DNA of 64,000 bases from Cryptomeria japonica. Lineage: Eukaryota > Streptophyta > Pinopsida > Cupressales > Cupressaceae. The stretch covers positions 440,417,213 through 440,481,212 of the forward strand of contig NC_081407.1 of NCBI RefSeq assembly GCF_030272615.1. The letters are read 5' to 3'. The stretch's first letter is position 1, and every line of letters starts with the position of its first letter. The notes below the pieces were generated by a model that saw only the letters and a program-made list of their open reading frames with translations, was not told where the DNA came from and made no database searches. Shown here one piece after another: positions 10,433-22,139 of this stretch. The translations under genes were made by a program, and so were the position numbers.

Positions 10433-11580
10433 TGATGAATACTAAGAGGGGGGGGTGAATTAGTATACCAAAAAATACTGAACTCAAACACTTTAACAGT
10501 CTGGCAGTAAACCAGTAAAACAATTTTGCAAACACACCAGTTAACACACATGCAAACCAAACAACAAATAAGGCACTCACCCACAAAAGCACAATCACCA
10601 TAACACAAGAGATTTTGACGTGGAAACCCAAATGGGAAAAACCACGGTGAGATGAAACTCACAAGTGACTATCTACAGAATAGTAACCAGACCAGTTAAG
10701 GTCAAACCGGTTAAGGTCATACAATGTTCTTTACCAGAATAGATCCTATTAGGAATCTCAATCTCTGTTAGGAGATAAGTCTGATTAAAGACTACTTTGT
10801 GAGAGGATTTCAGATCCACAGTTGTGAACCACATGGTTAGAGGATTTACAAAGGCTCTGCCAAGCCTACTCGGTTAAGGGTTTCAATACTTGTCGAAGAT
10901 GTGAGTAATCAACAAGTGAGTGATCTAAATACTAGCACAGTATGATTGGTTAGATCCTTGATAGCTCATTATTAATGCATTTTAGCATTACTTTAGTCTT
11001 CAGACACTTCACACTCTGTTTCTTCACACAGACCTATTCTTCTTCTGTGATCACATATACAACAATATCAGCAAGCACCTTAAACCCAAACACTCAACTA
11101 AAACCCTAGACATGATGTCCTTAAAAGGAATCTAATTTCATGTCGGTCCAATAGGATTACATTGCAAGTTCCTAGGTTCAGTGTATCTAGACATATTTGG
11201 TAACACAGCACAAAATCACTGTCAAAGTGTCGGTGGATGGTAACTCATCACAGAGTATTACCAGTTTATACAACTTTACCGATTACCGGTTGGTAACTCG
11301 GAGTAATACCGGTTCAATTATTAAACAGATTACCAGTTAACAAAAATGAAGATTGGGAAAATGATAACTGTCGCTTTTAGTTCCTTTGCTCCGCTTGAGA
11401 TCCTTGAACCGCTTGAGATCGATAAACACTTTCTGCAAAACATCGATAGCCTATACTGTAATGCAATACCGATTTGGAACAAATACCGGTTGAGCATAAC
11501 TCATATATGCAAAAAGTGATCTCAAAGGAAGTGTGTGTCCATCAATGACAATCACAACATAAACATCAAAAATGCCAACA
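10433..11580 (-). repeat. Element B 3' LTR (1,148 bp)
   Basis: On the minus strand it starts TGTTGGCATTTTTGATG at 11580 and ends CTTAGTATTCATCA at 10433. Compared by eye with the partner at 60256-61432, it differs at about one base in twenty over the first 280 bp. The TATA region that reads CCTTTATAAGGACATC in the D LTR is mutated here to CCTTTTAAGGACATC (near 11117-11130). Confidence 0.88.
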
Positions 11581-11595
11581 ATCTCCCCCTTTGGC
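11581..11595 (-). promoter_or_regulatory. Element B polypurine tract
   Basis: The minus strand reads GCCAAAGGGGGAGAT immediately before the 3' LTR, identical to the tracts of A and D. Additional GGGGGAG tracts on the minus strand lie near 11665 and 11785. Confidence 0.85.
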
Positions 11596-11851
11596 ATTGA
11601 TGGCAACACTTAGGAAAAATTTTGACATCTAAGTGTTTTTAAAAAAAAATGTCATAATCAAAATTACTCCCCCTAAGCATATACACTATCCCTTTGCAGA
11701 AAATACAATGTATACTACTCCCTTACAGAGATAAACATGAAATTATACAAAGCGTGCATCAAAATTTTAAATACCAGAATACTTCTCCCCCTTTGCCATT
11801 AATGACAAAATACAACTGAATAACCCCTATTTCTATTAGCTGAATAAGTGT

Positions 11852-12208
11852 TTATAACAATAAGTAGTGAAACTTGTCAAAAACTGATTTAAAGTCTTGC
11901 ATAAATGTCTTCATGGATACAGACCATGACTCAAGCAATGAGGTAGCAACCTCACTCTCCATTTGCATCTGGGATACTTGTTCCTCCATGGTGTCCAAGG
12001 TACTCATCTCTTGAGTAACTGTCAAGGCATCCAGATTGAGATAGCATTTCTGAAGTATTTGCAGTCTTGGTAATAGAACCAGTTGTAGTTCCTGCAAATC
12101 CTTGGTCCGGTTGCTAATCTCCAAATCAATTATTGCAGCCTGAAGTTGAAACCAGTGAACGGTTTGCCCATAAGCCGTAAAGGAATCATATGGTGTCTTG
12201 AAACTACA
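11852..12208 (-). pseudogene. Element B ORF2, C-terminal end (beyond the C insertion)
   Basis: Read on the minus strand, this is the last ~118 codons of ORF2, cut from the rest by element C. It is predicted helical: RTKDLQELQLVLLPRLQILQ, then EEQVSQMQMESEVATSLLES and a stop after FDKFHYLLL at 11852. It aligns along its whole length with the end of ORF2 in element D (29990-30343). No domain I recognise is present. The preceding 270 bp (11596-11851) are 3' untranslated. Confidence 0.75.
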
Positions 12209-13346
12209 TGAAAATACAAAATCCACCAATGAAACTACATGAAATACATACTAAAATAAAATATTATTTTACCTTCATGGCTTATGTCTCATTGTGTCCT
12301 AACTCCATTGTTCCTGGTTGTAGATGGTGTGCTCTCAAACAATGCATTGTTGGCTTCCAAGATGGCATATGAAGAATGGACTAATAACTTGTAGTTAACT
12401 GATAGTATGATATGCAAAGCTACATGATTATGCTAAAATGATAATGCTATATGATTAGATTGCTAAAATGATAATGTTATTTGCTAATTGCTTCAAAAAC
12501 TCACAGATGCATATGATTGATTAAAAAATATTTTGAAGACTAACTCTCTCAACTGAAGCTCTTAATTTTATAGACTTTGAGAGGAGAAGATGATGTGGCT
12601 CAAATCAATGGTCATGATCAGATCTATAGATTTGATTGGTTGTGAGAAAAGGTGAAGGTTGAGAGAAAGGGGGAAGGAGAAGACAAGTGTCACTCATCTC
12701 AACTTGACTGGGTTGCTGACTGAGAGAATCTAGGAATGGTTGGAGGAAATTTAAGCATGAGAGGACAAGTGGACTCAAGTCCTTCCTAAGATGTAGGGGG
12801 TGTTGGAGAGAATATAGGAAATGGTTATGAAATATGTGTACGTACACAATTTTCATTAAGTTTGGAAGTTGGAGATAAATGATGAATTAATATTTAAGAA
12901 ATATTAATTTCCTTAGCCACATGTTTGATGAGTTGGCAAAGGGAAGATGAAGTGGAGATGGAAGAATGAGTTGGAAAAGGGATTAAATAATTTAGAAATT
13001 ATTTAATATTTGAGACTATAGGATAGGAGAATAACTATTAAATATTGGATATTTAATTGTTTGGAGGAGATAATTAAATATTAGATATTTAATTAACTTA
13101 GTTAAAGGAATAATTAAATATTAGATATTTAATTAATTAGAAGAATAGGATAATTAAATATTAGATATTTAATTAATTAGAGGAATAAAATAGATGAATT
13201 AATTAATAAAATATTAATTAATAGAAAGAGATGAAAATGAATTAAATAAATTAATCTTTTCAAATTAACTATTTAATAGAAGAATAATTATTAAATAAAT
13301 ATAAAATATTTATTTAATTGCTCATAGCCAATTTTAGGTGTATACA
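12209..13346 (-). repeat. Element C 3' LTR (about 1.14 kb, outer end truncated)
   Basis: On the minus strand it begins TGTATACACCTAAAATTGG at 13346. A TATA box (TATAAAAT on the minus strand) lies at 12565-12572. At the outer end about 77 bp present in the 5' LTR (54231 to about 54308) are missing, so the left edge and target duplication are lost and the start at 12209 is approximate. Confidence 0.8.
13030..13190 (-). repeat. AT-rich ~40-bp minisatellite in LTR C
   Basis: Four tandem units of about 40 bp share the core AATTAAATATTAGATATTTA with small differences, near the 5' end of U3. The same array is in the other LTR at about 55120-55290. The core is nearly palindromic and could form hairpins. 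Confidence 0.75.
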
Positions 13347-13363
13347 TTTTGCCCCTCTTTGAA
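13347..13363 (-). promoter_or_regulatory. Element C polypurine tract
   Basis: The minus strand reads TTCAAAGAGGGGCAAAA, directly followed by the 3' LTR start TGTATACACC. It is the likely plus-strand primer. Confidence 0.7.
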
Positions 13364-15856
13364 ATAATGTGAAAACAACATTGTTTCAAAGATTAAATCA
13401 AGTCTTGATAATGCCTGAGAGAGATTGAAAATCTTGATTGTGTGCCCCAGATACTGATTTTTGGATTTTGATTTGATGATGATGCCCCCTTGAGAGATCG
13501 TTTGTGTTTAAAGAAATGGATGATCTCTTGATAGAAGAAGAATGTTATATGAAAGATAGATGAGTGAATAGATTGCAGATTGATTAGATTGATAAGATTG
13601 ATTGGATTGAGATCAAGTCTGGTTTCAGGAAGGACACATCCCATATAAGACAAAAGATGATCAAAATGTCTAGTTTCAGGAAAGATACATCCTGTATAAG
13701 ACATGATAGATGATCAAAACGTCTGATTTCAAGAAAGATACATCTTGTATAAGACATGATAGATGATCAAAATATCTAGTTTCAGGAAAGATACATCCTA
13801 TATAAAACATGATAAATGATCAAAACATTTGGTTTCAAGAAAGATACATCCTGTATAAGACTTGATAGATGATAGTTGAATGAATGATGAAGATATTAAA
13901 TTGAAGAATGATTCCATTGGATGATGATGCTGGTGCAGGTGTTGCAGGTGATCCAATTGTTAGACCCACATGCTCGAGAGGCAGTCATGATTCTTGACTT
14001 GATTTTTATTGATGGGACTTTGTAAATTATTGATCCAATATCATTGTATACTTGGAATTTTATTGTTTTATCATAATCTATATGCAAACATGGACTCTAT
14101 ATGATGATGATGATTTTATATCCATGTTACTCTATTTGATGATGATATTTATGCTTTGATGATATATATGCTTTGATTATATGGATGCATGATGATACGA
14201 TATTTTCTTTTTATTATAATGATAATTTATATGATGATGCAATGATAAATGCTTTTGTTGATTTTTGATGATCTTGGATGCAAATGAAAATGATTACTTT
14301 AACTTAAATGATATGAATGCAATGATCTATACAGATTTGCAAATGGATGATTGATTTGCTTTTGATTTTTGATTATGCAAATGATCTATATGAAATATTT
14401 TTGTGTTTTTATGTAATGTTTATGATGATTATGAATCTAAGTCCAAAGATGTAACTAAATGATCGTTATAAAAATGATAATGCAAATAATAATGATGATA
14501 CACTACATGATAAATGAAATGCATGTAATTAAATGCAAACTAATGCAATGATAAATTGCAACTAAATGGAATGAATGATGATTAAAATGCACCTATAATG
14601 ATTAAATGCAAATTATTTTTGTTTATCCAAGTATACTCAATCTTTATTTATGACCATTGATCTGTTAATGAAATGATATGCTTATAATGCAACTTGACAA
14701 TGAATGCTTATAATGTAGATGAATAATGAGGTAACGAAATGATCTAACTAAAAATTGTACTACCATTCTTCATATGTGATCTTGTAACAGTGTTTGATTT
14801 CATCATTGAGCTTTTAAATGTTGTAAAAAAATACAAGCAACTTGACATAATGATTCAAGATGACTTGAGTATTCCTTACATGGATTTTGATATAGCAAGT
14901 TAATACAAGCAACTTGATATAATGGATCAAGTTGACCTGAGTATTTCTTGTAGAACAAACAAGGATTATCCCTTTTCATGCATGACTTGGAACGTCCTCC
15001 TTGATCTTTTGTCGATCATATCCTAAGACAAGTTCATATTGTAGTAAGAGATAAACCACAGACAGCAATCAAAGAATATAATCATACCCCATCATAGCTT
15101 CTCTAGTCATGGACATCCTTGAGTCGCATAGAGTACATGATTAGAAATAAAATCAAGAAATAAACATTGAATCTTGCATGTCATTCACATGTTCTAATGG
15201 TCATTAACTGATATAATCATCCTAACGAATGATCTTTGATAATCCTTTGTTACTTGTTAGTTGATTCTTTGGTTTCTAATTTGCATGATTTAGTTGTTAT
15301 GAAATGCCTTGATTTTTGTTGCTTTGTTGCTTGTTATCTATTTCAAAACCCTAGATGTTTTTGGATTTTCTAAGTTTTTTGAATGTTTTTGGATTTTAAA
15401 GATTCAAAAGATCACCTTAGCAAATGGATTTAGGATTTTGCCCCCAATGGAAACAAAAATTATTATGGATATATGAATTAATCAAGATCCAAACCATGAT
15501 GAGATACAAATGTAGATTGATCAATGCTGACAAAATCTAAGATAGTGACTATGACAAGTATGTCAAAGATTGGTTAACTGTTGGTAAGCTGCATATTTCT
15601 TGCTAAATGGTTCGGAGCAATGGATGCAAAAGATGGAATGGATAAGCTAAGATAGATGGAAGCGATAGATGTGATAGGATGGAATGGATAGGTATGCAAA
15701 GCAATCTCATAGATGGAGGAACTCACGTTGTTAGATAGCGCCTATTTACCAAGTTTTCACCATCTAAATTTATTGCATTTTTTTGGATTTTATATGCTTT
15801 TTATTGATTTTTTAGGACTTTATATGCTTTTTATTGATTTTTCAGGATTTTATATC
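13364..15856 (-). other. Element C long 3' untranslated region
   Basis: About 2.5 kb lie between the end of pol and the polypurine tract. The stretch is AT-rich with many ATGATG/AATGCAA runs (14100-14700), a 53-bp tandem array, and three degenerate 29-bp repeats of a TTTTATATGCTTTTTATTGA core at 15781-15855. I see no supported gene. Short frames in it have no recognisable motif. Confidence 0.6.
13619..13878. repeat. 53-bp tandem repeat, five units
   Basis: Five consecutive units start at about 13619, 13671, 13724, 13777 and 13830. Each contains TTTCA(A/G)GAAAGATACATC or a near copy, then TATAAGACATGATAGATGAT. The first unit is the most diverged and 1 bp shorter. The array lies in the 3' noncoding part of C. 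Confidence 0.8.
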
Positions 15857-16029
15857 TCAAGCATAGAATTTCTTGAGATGGATAGAATTGATAGGTTCAT
15901 CAAACCAATCACCTTCAAGGGTAGATAACTTGTATGCTCCGGATCCATATGTTGCTACTATGACAAAAGGTCCTAGCCAATTTGGTTCAATTTTTCCCTT
16001 CTTTTCTCGGTCTTGCAGATTTCTCGGAT
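15857..16029 (-). pseudogene. pol: Element C integrase C-terminal end (third fragment)
   Basis: On the minus strand the frame reads EPNWLGPFVIVATYGSGAYK and then EPINSIHLKKF before a stop at 15857-15859. W-x-G-P-(F/Y)-x-V is the GPY/F motif that ends Ty3 integrases. The frame picks up that of the second fragment on the other side of element F when one copy of the F target duplication is discounted. Confidence 0.75.
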
Positions 16030-16034
16030 TCTCC
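16030..16034. repeat. Element F target-site duplication, left copy
   Basis: TCTCC matches TCTCC at 23650-23654. The integrase frame of C is continuous across the two copies, which confirms the junction. Confidence 0.85.
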
Positions 16035-16053
16035 TGATAGTTCTGATACTTAA
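16035..16053 (-). other. PBS-derived extension at the 3' end of element F
   Basis: On the minus strand the 3' LTR end (TACTTACA) is followed by TTAAGTATCAGAAC and TATCA, and only then by the target duplication. The first 14 bases equal the primer-binding region that follows the 5' LTR at 22126-22139. An LTR should end at CA before the duplication, so these bases look like retained primer-site sequence. Confidence 0.7.
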
Positions 16054-17529
16054 TGTAAGTACAGATGCCAAGCTAATAAGATGAGAGGGGGGGGGTGAAT
16101 CATACAAACTTAATCTTCCATAAAAACAACAAATTCAACCTCAATAAGATATACTTCAGTAATATAACCAAAACTGCTAAACATGCAAACTCAAAAGCAT
16201 ATAAACATCATAACACTCATAACACCAGATTTAATGTGGAAACCCAAATAGGGAAAAACCACTATGGGATTTTGGACCCACTAAGAAATATACTCTTCTA
16301 AAGTATACTCGATTAAAAGCAAATCCTGTTAAAGATTACAAACACATTGCTAGATGTGACCCAGTTAAGGGATTTCCCTCAGATCTGTTAGGATCTTCAC
16401 CTTGTTAGAAGTGACCTTGTTAAAGGATTTCAAACACTCAATCAGAATGTCACCTTGCTAGAGGGTTTTACAAATAAGACTGTTAAGTCCACTTGGTTAA
16501 GAGATTTTCTGTCACTTCACAAAATAACAGTAATAAAAATCTATCTGCAACTTCACATCTAAAATGCTAAAGTAGATTCTTATTTGCTCAATACAATATA
16601 TGACTTATCTTGTCCATCTGTTGGGCTCTATACTCTATTATTCAAACAGGTCTTCAAGATTTTGTGCTCAGTAATCACCATGTAGCATCCCTGTGCATAC
16701 ACTTTCCCTCATACATTGTTTATCAACGGTTCCTTATTTATAAACAATTCGCCAACTGCTTAATCTCCTTGATCACATTTCCCATGATCAATCATAGCCA
16801 TCAGATCTTCAAACTTGACCAGGTTCAATGTATCTTTCGATCTGAAAATGTTTTACCCCACCTAGGAACTTGCATAAATTTCTTGGAACTTGTGCTAGGG
16901 TATTGCGATTCAATCTGTGTTGTAGATCTTCTGGTCGATTTTCATTTGCCACAAATTCTTTAACAAACTTCATGCACGACATACCAATCATTTAATCAGT
17001 TCCAGCTCATCAGCTTCCTTCATTAAATAATGCTTATAATCATTTAATGCATTATGTTATTACTCGGTTACAACTCGGTAAATACTAAAATTCACTTGGT
17101 AGACATTCCGCCTTCATTAACCGATAGCAATAACCTTAGGGTTTACCGACTAGGTTCTTTGCTCAGTAACATAGTATAGTATTAACCTTACAATCAATAA
17201 CATATTTATGATATCAAAACAATCTAAACATCATGATCTCATCATTGTCTAACTCGATAATAGTTGCCCATTGAATAACTTATTCCTCCCCTTATTCATC
17301 ACATTCTTTCTATGTCTTTTATTGACAACTTTATAATCATCAAATCATACTTCTTAAGATATGGCAACATCATACTGAATTAGAAAATCAATTACTTGAC
17401 ATCAATGACAAAATAATAATATTAAGACAGTAAACATCCTTAATCAATTATATCCATAATCATCAACAACCTTCTCAATATCCTTATTGAAATGCCAACA
17501 ATCTCCCTTTGTCTGTTATAATGCCAACA
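16054..17529 (-). repeat. Element F 3' LTR (1,476 bp)
   Basis: On the minus strand it starts TGTTGGCATTATAACAG at 17529 and ends CTGTACTTACA at 16054. A TATAAATAAGG box on the minus strand lies at 16732-16742. Compared with the partner LTR it has one unit instead of three of a 27-bp repeat near 17150. Confidence 0.88.
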
Positions 17530-17544
17530 ATCTCCCCCTTTGGC
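17530..17544 (-). promoter_or_regulatory. Element F polypurine tract
   Basis: The minus strand reads GCCAAAGGGGGAGAT before the LTR start. Further GGGGGAG-type purine tracts lie at about 17634 and 17670 in the 3' untranslated region (17545-17913), which holds no supported gene. Confidence 0.85.
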
Positions 17545-17913
17545 ATTGATGGCAAAACCAATTGATTTGACCTAATTGATTTGGATTCAGATTGCTGAAA
17601 TGTTGAAATACTCTCTGCCTGTCATCAGTCTTCTCCCCCATACATTAGTCTTCTCCCTTTTTCTTCAGTCTTCTCCCCCTTTGACAACAATGCCAAAAAG
17701 TAAAGAACTAAAACATAATTTCTTCCTATATGAAGTGATTTCTTGTTGTTATGTGTCAACTTAGTCTCGGTTAGAGCATTTATGTCTTCAATTCCTATTC
17801 CCTGTATATGTTTCCTGCACACCTTTAGAAAACATCCTAAAGTGTGTAAATCAGCATCAACTCCTAAACAATACTTTGTAGATTCATCGAATTGATGCTT
17901 TCACCGAACTCGA

Positions 17914-20900
17914 TCAGTGAGTAGAAGATAGGGGTAGGACCCCTAACTTACTTCTGAGATACTCAAAAGTGTCCCTTGGCAGTGGCTTGGTGAAGATATC
18001 TGCTATTTGTTCCTTCGTGCTAATATACTCCAACACCACTTTCTTCTCTTGAGCTTCTTCTCTAAGATAATGATATTTGATAAAGATGTGCTTTGTCTTA
18101 GAGTGCATAACAAGATTCTTTGAAATGTTAATGGCACTAGTATTGTCACAGAATATGGTTACTGGCTCAATAACTTTCTCATTTATGCCTTCCAATAGTT
18201 GTTTGATCCATGATATGTTGGTGCAATTCAATGTTGTAGCAACGTATTCAGCTTCTGCTATTGACTGTGAAATATATCCTTATTTCTTTCTAAGCCAAAT
18301 CACTAGTCTTTCTCCTAAAAAGAAAGCTCCTCCACTTGTGCTTTTTCTGTCGTCAACATTGCTTGCCCAATCAGCATCAGTATAAACTTTTAAATCAAAG
18401 TCATTTCTTTTCTGATATACTAAGCCATAATCTTCAGTGCCTTTCAAGTATCTAAAAATTCTCTTGATTGTTGTCATGTGTGTTTCCTTAGGATCTACAG
18501 AGAATCTTGCAACTATACCTACTACATGTGCTATATCTGGTCTGTTGTGAACAACATATTGTAGCTTTCCAATCATGGATCGGTAAAGTGTCTCATCAAT
18601 AGATGCAGATTCATCATTCTTTGATAATTTATAGTTGGTAGTCATAGGAGTACTTACTGGTTTTGAATCCTCCATTCCAAATTTCTTCAAGATTTTCTTT
18701 ATGTACTTTGATTGAGTAATGAAATTTTCATTTTTCATTTGCAGTATCTGTAAACCTATAAAGTAATTTATCTCACCGATTAATGACATCTCAAATTCTT
18801 TGCTCATTTCATTTCCAAAGTTCTTGCATAGAGAGTCATTTCCACAAAATATAATATCATCAACAAATATGGCTGAGATCAGTATTCCATTTTCATCATT
18901 CTTCATGTACATATTGTTGTTTTCGCTTGTCCTTATAAAACCAATCTTGATTAAATAAGAGTGCAATCTTTCATACCATGCTCTAGGTGCTTGTTTTAGA
19001 CCATATAAGACTTTGTTCAATTCACATACCTGATCTTTATTCTTGTCTTCAACAAATCCTTCAGGTTGTTCAATAAAAACTTCTTCTAATATACCATTCA
19101 GAAATGTAGATTTGACATCCATTTGATATATCTTGAAATTCTTGTAAGCAGCATATGCCAACAATGTTCTTACTCCTTCAAGTCTTGCCACAGGTGCAAA
19201 AGTCTCACCATAGTCAATTCATTCTTCTTGGGTATAACCTTTGCGAACTAGTCTAGCTTTTTTTCGAATGACCTCACCTTTTTCATTCAGCTTGTTTCTG
19301 AAAATCCACTTTGTACCGATTACATTTTTGTCCTTCGGTCTTGGGACCAGTGTCCATGTGTCATTCTTCTTGATTTGATCAATCTCTTCTATCATAGCAT
19401 TTATCCAATCTTCACTGTTAAATACCTCTTTCACTATTCTCGGTTCAAATTCAGATATCAGACATGTGTTTTGTCTCAGTTTGTTCCTTGTCATCACTGG
19501 ATCATCTTTATCTCCTATAATCTAACTTGATGCATGATGTCTTCTAACATATTTGGCTAATACAGGCTCGGTAGGATCTGTATGATCTTCTTCATCACTC
19601 AGTAACTGAATATTCTCTTCATTTCCTTCAACAATTCTCTCGGTAGGACTTGTTGGTTGAACATAGACAAATTCATCATAATCTTCTGGTTCCTTGGAAT
19701 TTCCTTCATCATTTCTTTCTACAAATTCATCAATTTTCACATTTGCACTTTCTACTATTTTGTTAGATGATTTGATCAGACATTTAAATGCTTTGCTTCT
19801 AGAAGAATAACCTAGAAATGTTCCTTTTTCACTTTTATAATCAAACTTTCCATTTCTATCATCTTTGTGTACATAACATCTACTTCCAAAGATTTTGAAA
19901 TAACTTACATTAGGTTTCTTGTCATACCAGATTTCATATGGTGTCTTCAAAGTTCCTTTCTTCAGTTGTACTCGGTTCAGGGTGTAAATTTTTATACTTA
20001 TTGCTTCTCTCCAAAATGTTTGTGGCACTTTCTTTTCAATCATCAGGGTTCTGACACAATCCACAATAGATCTATTTCTTCTCTCAGCTATTCCATTTTG
20101 TTGTAGAGTTCTCAGTGCAGAGACTTGTCTTTTCATACCATGATCATTGCAGAATAAGTTGAACTCATCAGATGTGAACTCTCCTCCCCTATCAGATCTA
20201 AGACATTTCAATTGTCTTCCTGTTTCATTTTCAACTCTAGCCTTGTACCATTTAAACATTTGAAAAGCTTCTAATTTTTCTTTTAAAAATATGACTAACA
20301 TCATTCTTGAATAATCATCCACAAATAATATGAAATATTTACCACCATAATAACTTTGAACTTTCATGAGACCACAAAGATCAGTGTGCACAAGATCTAA
20401 AATTACCTTAGAAGTGTAGGACTTACTTGTAAAGCTTGATCTTGTCGTCTTACCCATCTGGCATCCTCAGCACATAGCATTCTCAGGTTTCTCAAGACTC
20501 GGTAAACCTCTTACTCAGTGCTTCTTGCTTATTTTGATCAGATTATCAAAATTTACATGACAAAACCTTTTATGCCATAACAAGGTATCATCTATCTTTG
20601 CATATAGACACTTATTTCGAGTTGAGTCAAGATGAAATGTATTACCTTTTGTTTGTGTCCCGGTAGCAGCTAACTTTCCATGCTTGTCATGAACTTTGAT
20701 AATTCCTTTCTGAAATTCTATTCGGTAACCTCTGTTGTTTAGCTGTGCTACACTCAACAAATTGTATTTCAAACCTTCAACATAATAAACATCATTACAT
20801 TTAGCATTGTCAAGAAGTGTTATAGATCCTTTACCTTTTACCAGACATGGTGCATCATTACCAAATCTTACATAACCTCCATCATAATCTTCTAACATAA

Positions 20901-22083
20901 CAAACTTGTGTTTATCACCTATCATGCGATCTGAGCATCCACTATCTATGATCCAAGAATTATTAGTATTTATGTGCAATATTAGGGCTTTTTCTTCATA
21001 CCTTTCTTCATCTGATCCATCTTTGATAGCAACATAAACTACTTCCTCTATATCAGTTTCATCTAATTTATCATCATTTGATTCCTCATCGGTTATTAAG
21101 CATGACTTTCTATCTCTTCTTTTGAAGTCTCGGCATCCTCTGTAATGTCTGTCTTCTCGATAATCTCTCTTTTCAGTAGAATCTTTGTCAGGACATTTAG
21201 AAGCCATATGTCCTATCTTATCACAATTGAAACATTTCAAAGGTAGTTTTCCTTTATACTTACCTTTGCCTCTCGGTAACCTTCTAGCTAATAGTGCTTC
21301 AAACTCTTCTTGCTTTCTGATTTCCTCATATAGTTTGTGTACTTCCTCCATGTTCTTACGAAATCTTTCACTTGCTCCACTGTGATCTCCTTCAGAATAC
21401 TTACTCATTCTATCATTGTAATCATTAGATTTACCCAAATGAAAAGAACTGAATGTAGATTCAACTTTATTTATCGAAGACCCACTGTTATCAAAATTAC
21501 TTAACTCAAATGCATGTAGCTTACCAATAGTAGCATCTAAAGAAACTAGCATATTGGGTATAGACCTCAATTCATTGATTGTTGAGAATCGGTTTGCATA
21601 AGCTGGTAGAAGGGTTCTTAACAACTTACTTGTTATATCCTTTTCTTCAATAATTCCACTTGCTCATTTGATTTGATTGACAATCTCCTTTAGTCTTGTA
21701 CTATACTGGGTTATGTTCTCACCTTTATTCATCCTCATAGATTCAATTTGCCCTCTTAGACTGTCCACTTTTGCTCTTTGAACATGTTCATCACCACCAT
21801 ATACAGATATGAGCTTGTCCCACATTGCCTTTGCATCATTGCAGCCTTCTAGATCATTAAACTCTGAGTCGGTCAATGCAGATGTTATTTCAATCATTGT
21901 TTGAATATGTTCTTGCTTTGCCTTTGTCTCTTCCATTGTCAATGGATAGGTGCTCAGTGTAATGAAATCATTCCCCAAATAATATACAACATATTCTCCA
22001 ACTCCCGATAGGTGCAGCATCATCCTTTTATGCCATGTAGAGAAACTTGACTTGTTTAGCTTCGGTGCATCCCTCTTATACAT
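17914..22083 (-). pseudogene. gag-pol: Element F gag-pol polyprotein, single frame with six stops
   Basis: The frame starts at the ATG at 22083 (MYKRDAPKLNKSSFSTWHKR) and runs 1,390 codons. Gag: UBN2-type N terminus, then the intact zinc knuckle CFNCDKIGHMASKC. Protease: SWIIDSGCSDRM (D-S-G). Integrase: WHKRFCHVNFD, HTDLCG, LRSDRGGEF and QQNGIAERRNR, so all three D-D-E residues are present; the N-terminal zinc site has a stop where one residue should be (after NAMC). RT: FVDDIIF near 18855-18870. RNase [21 protein letters not shown] and IFCDNTSAINISKN. Stops lie near 21664, 20515, 20469, 19522, 19219 and 18280. All can be single-base changes, several of the C-to-T or G-to-A kind; there is no frameshift. 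The order integrase before RT is diagnostic for copia. Confidence 0.93.
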
Positions 22084-22124
22084 CTTTGGATCTTTTACTC
22101 AAGTACCTTCAAACTTTTTCTTCC

Positions 22125-22139
22125 GGTTCTGATACTTAA
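22125..22139 (-). promoter_or_regulatory. Element F primer-binding site (mutated)
   Basis: After the 5' LTR end the minus strand reads TTAAGTATCAGAACC, which resembles the initiator tRNA-Met site TTGGTATCAGAGCC with three changes. It lies about 40 bp before the Gag ATG. Confidence 0.7.
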
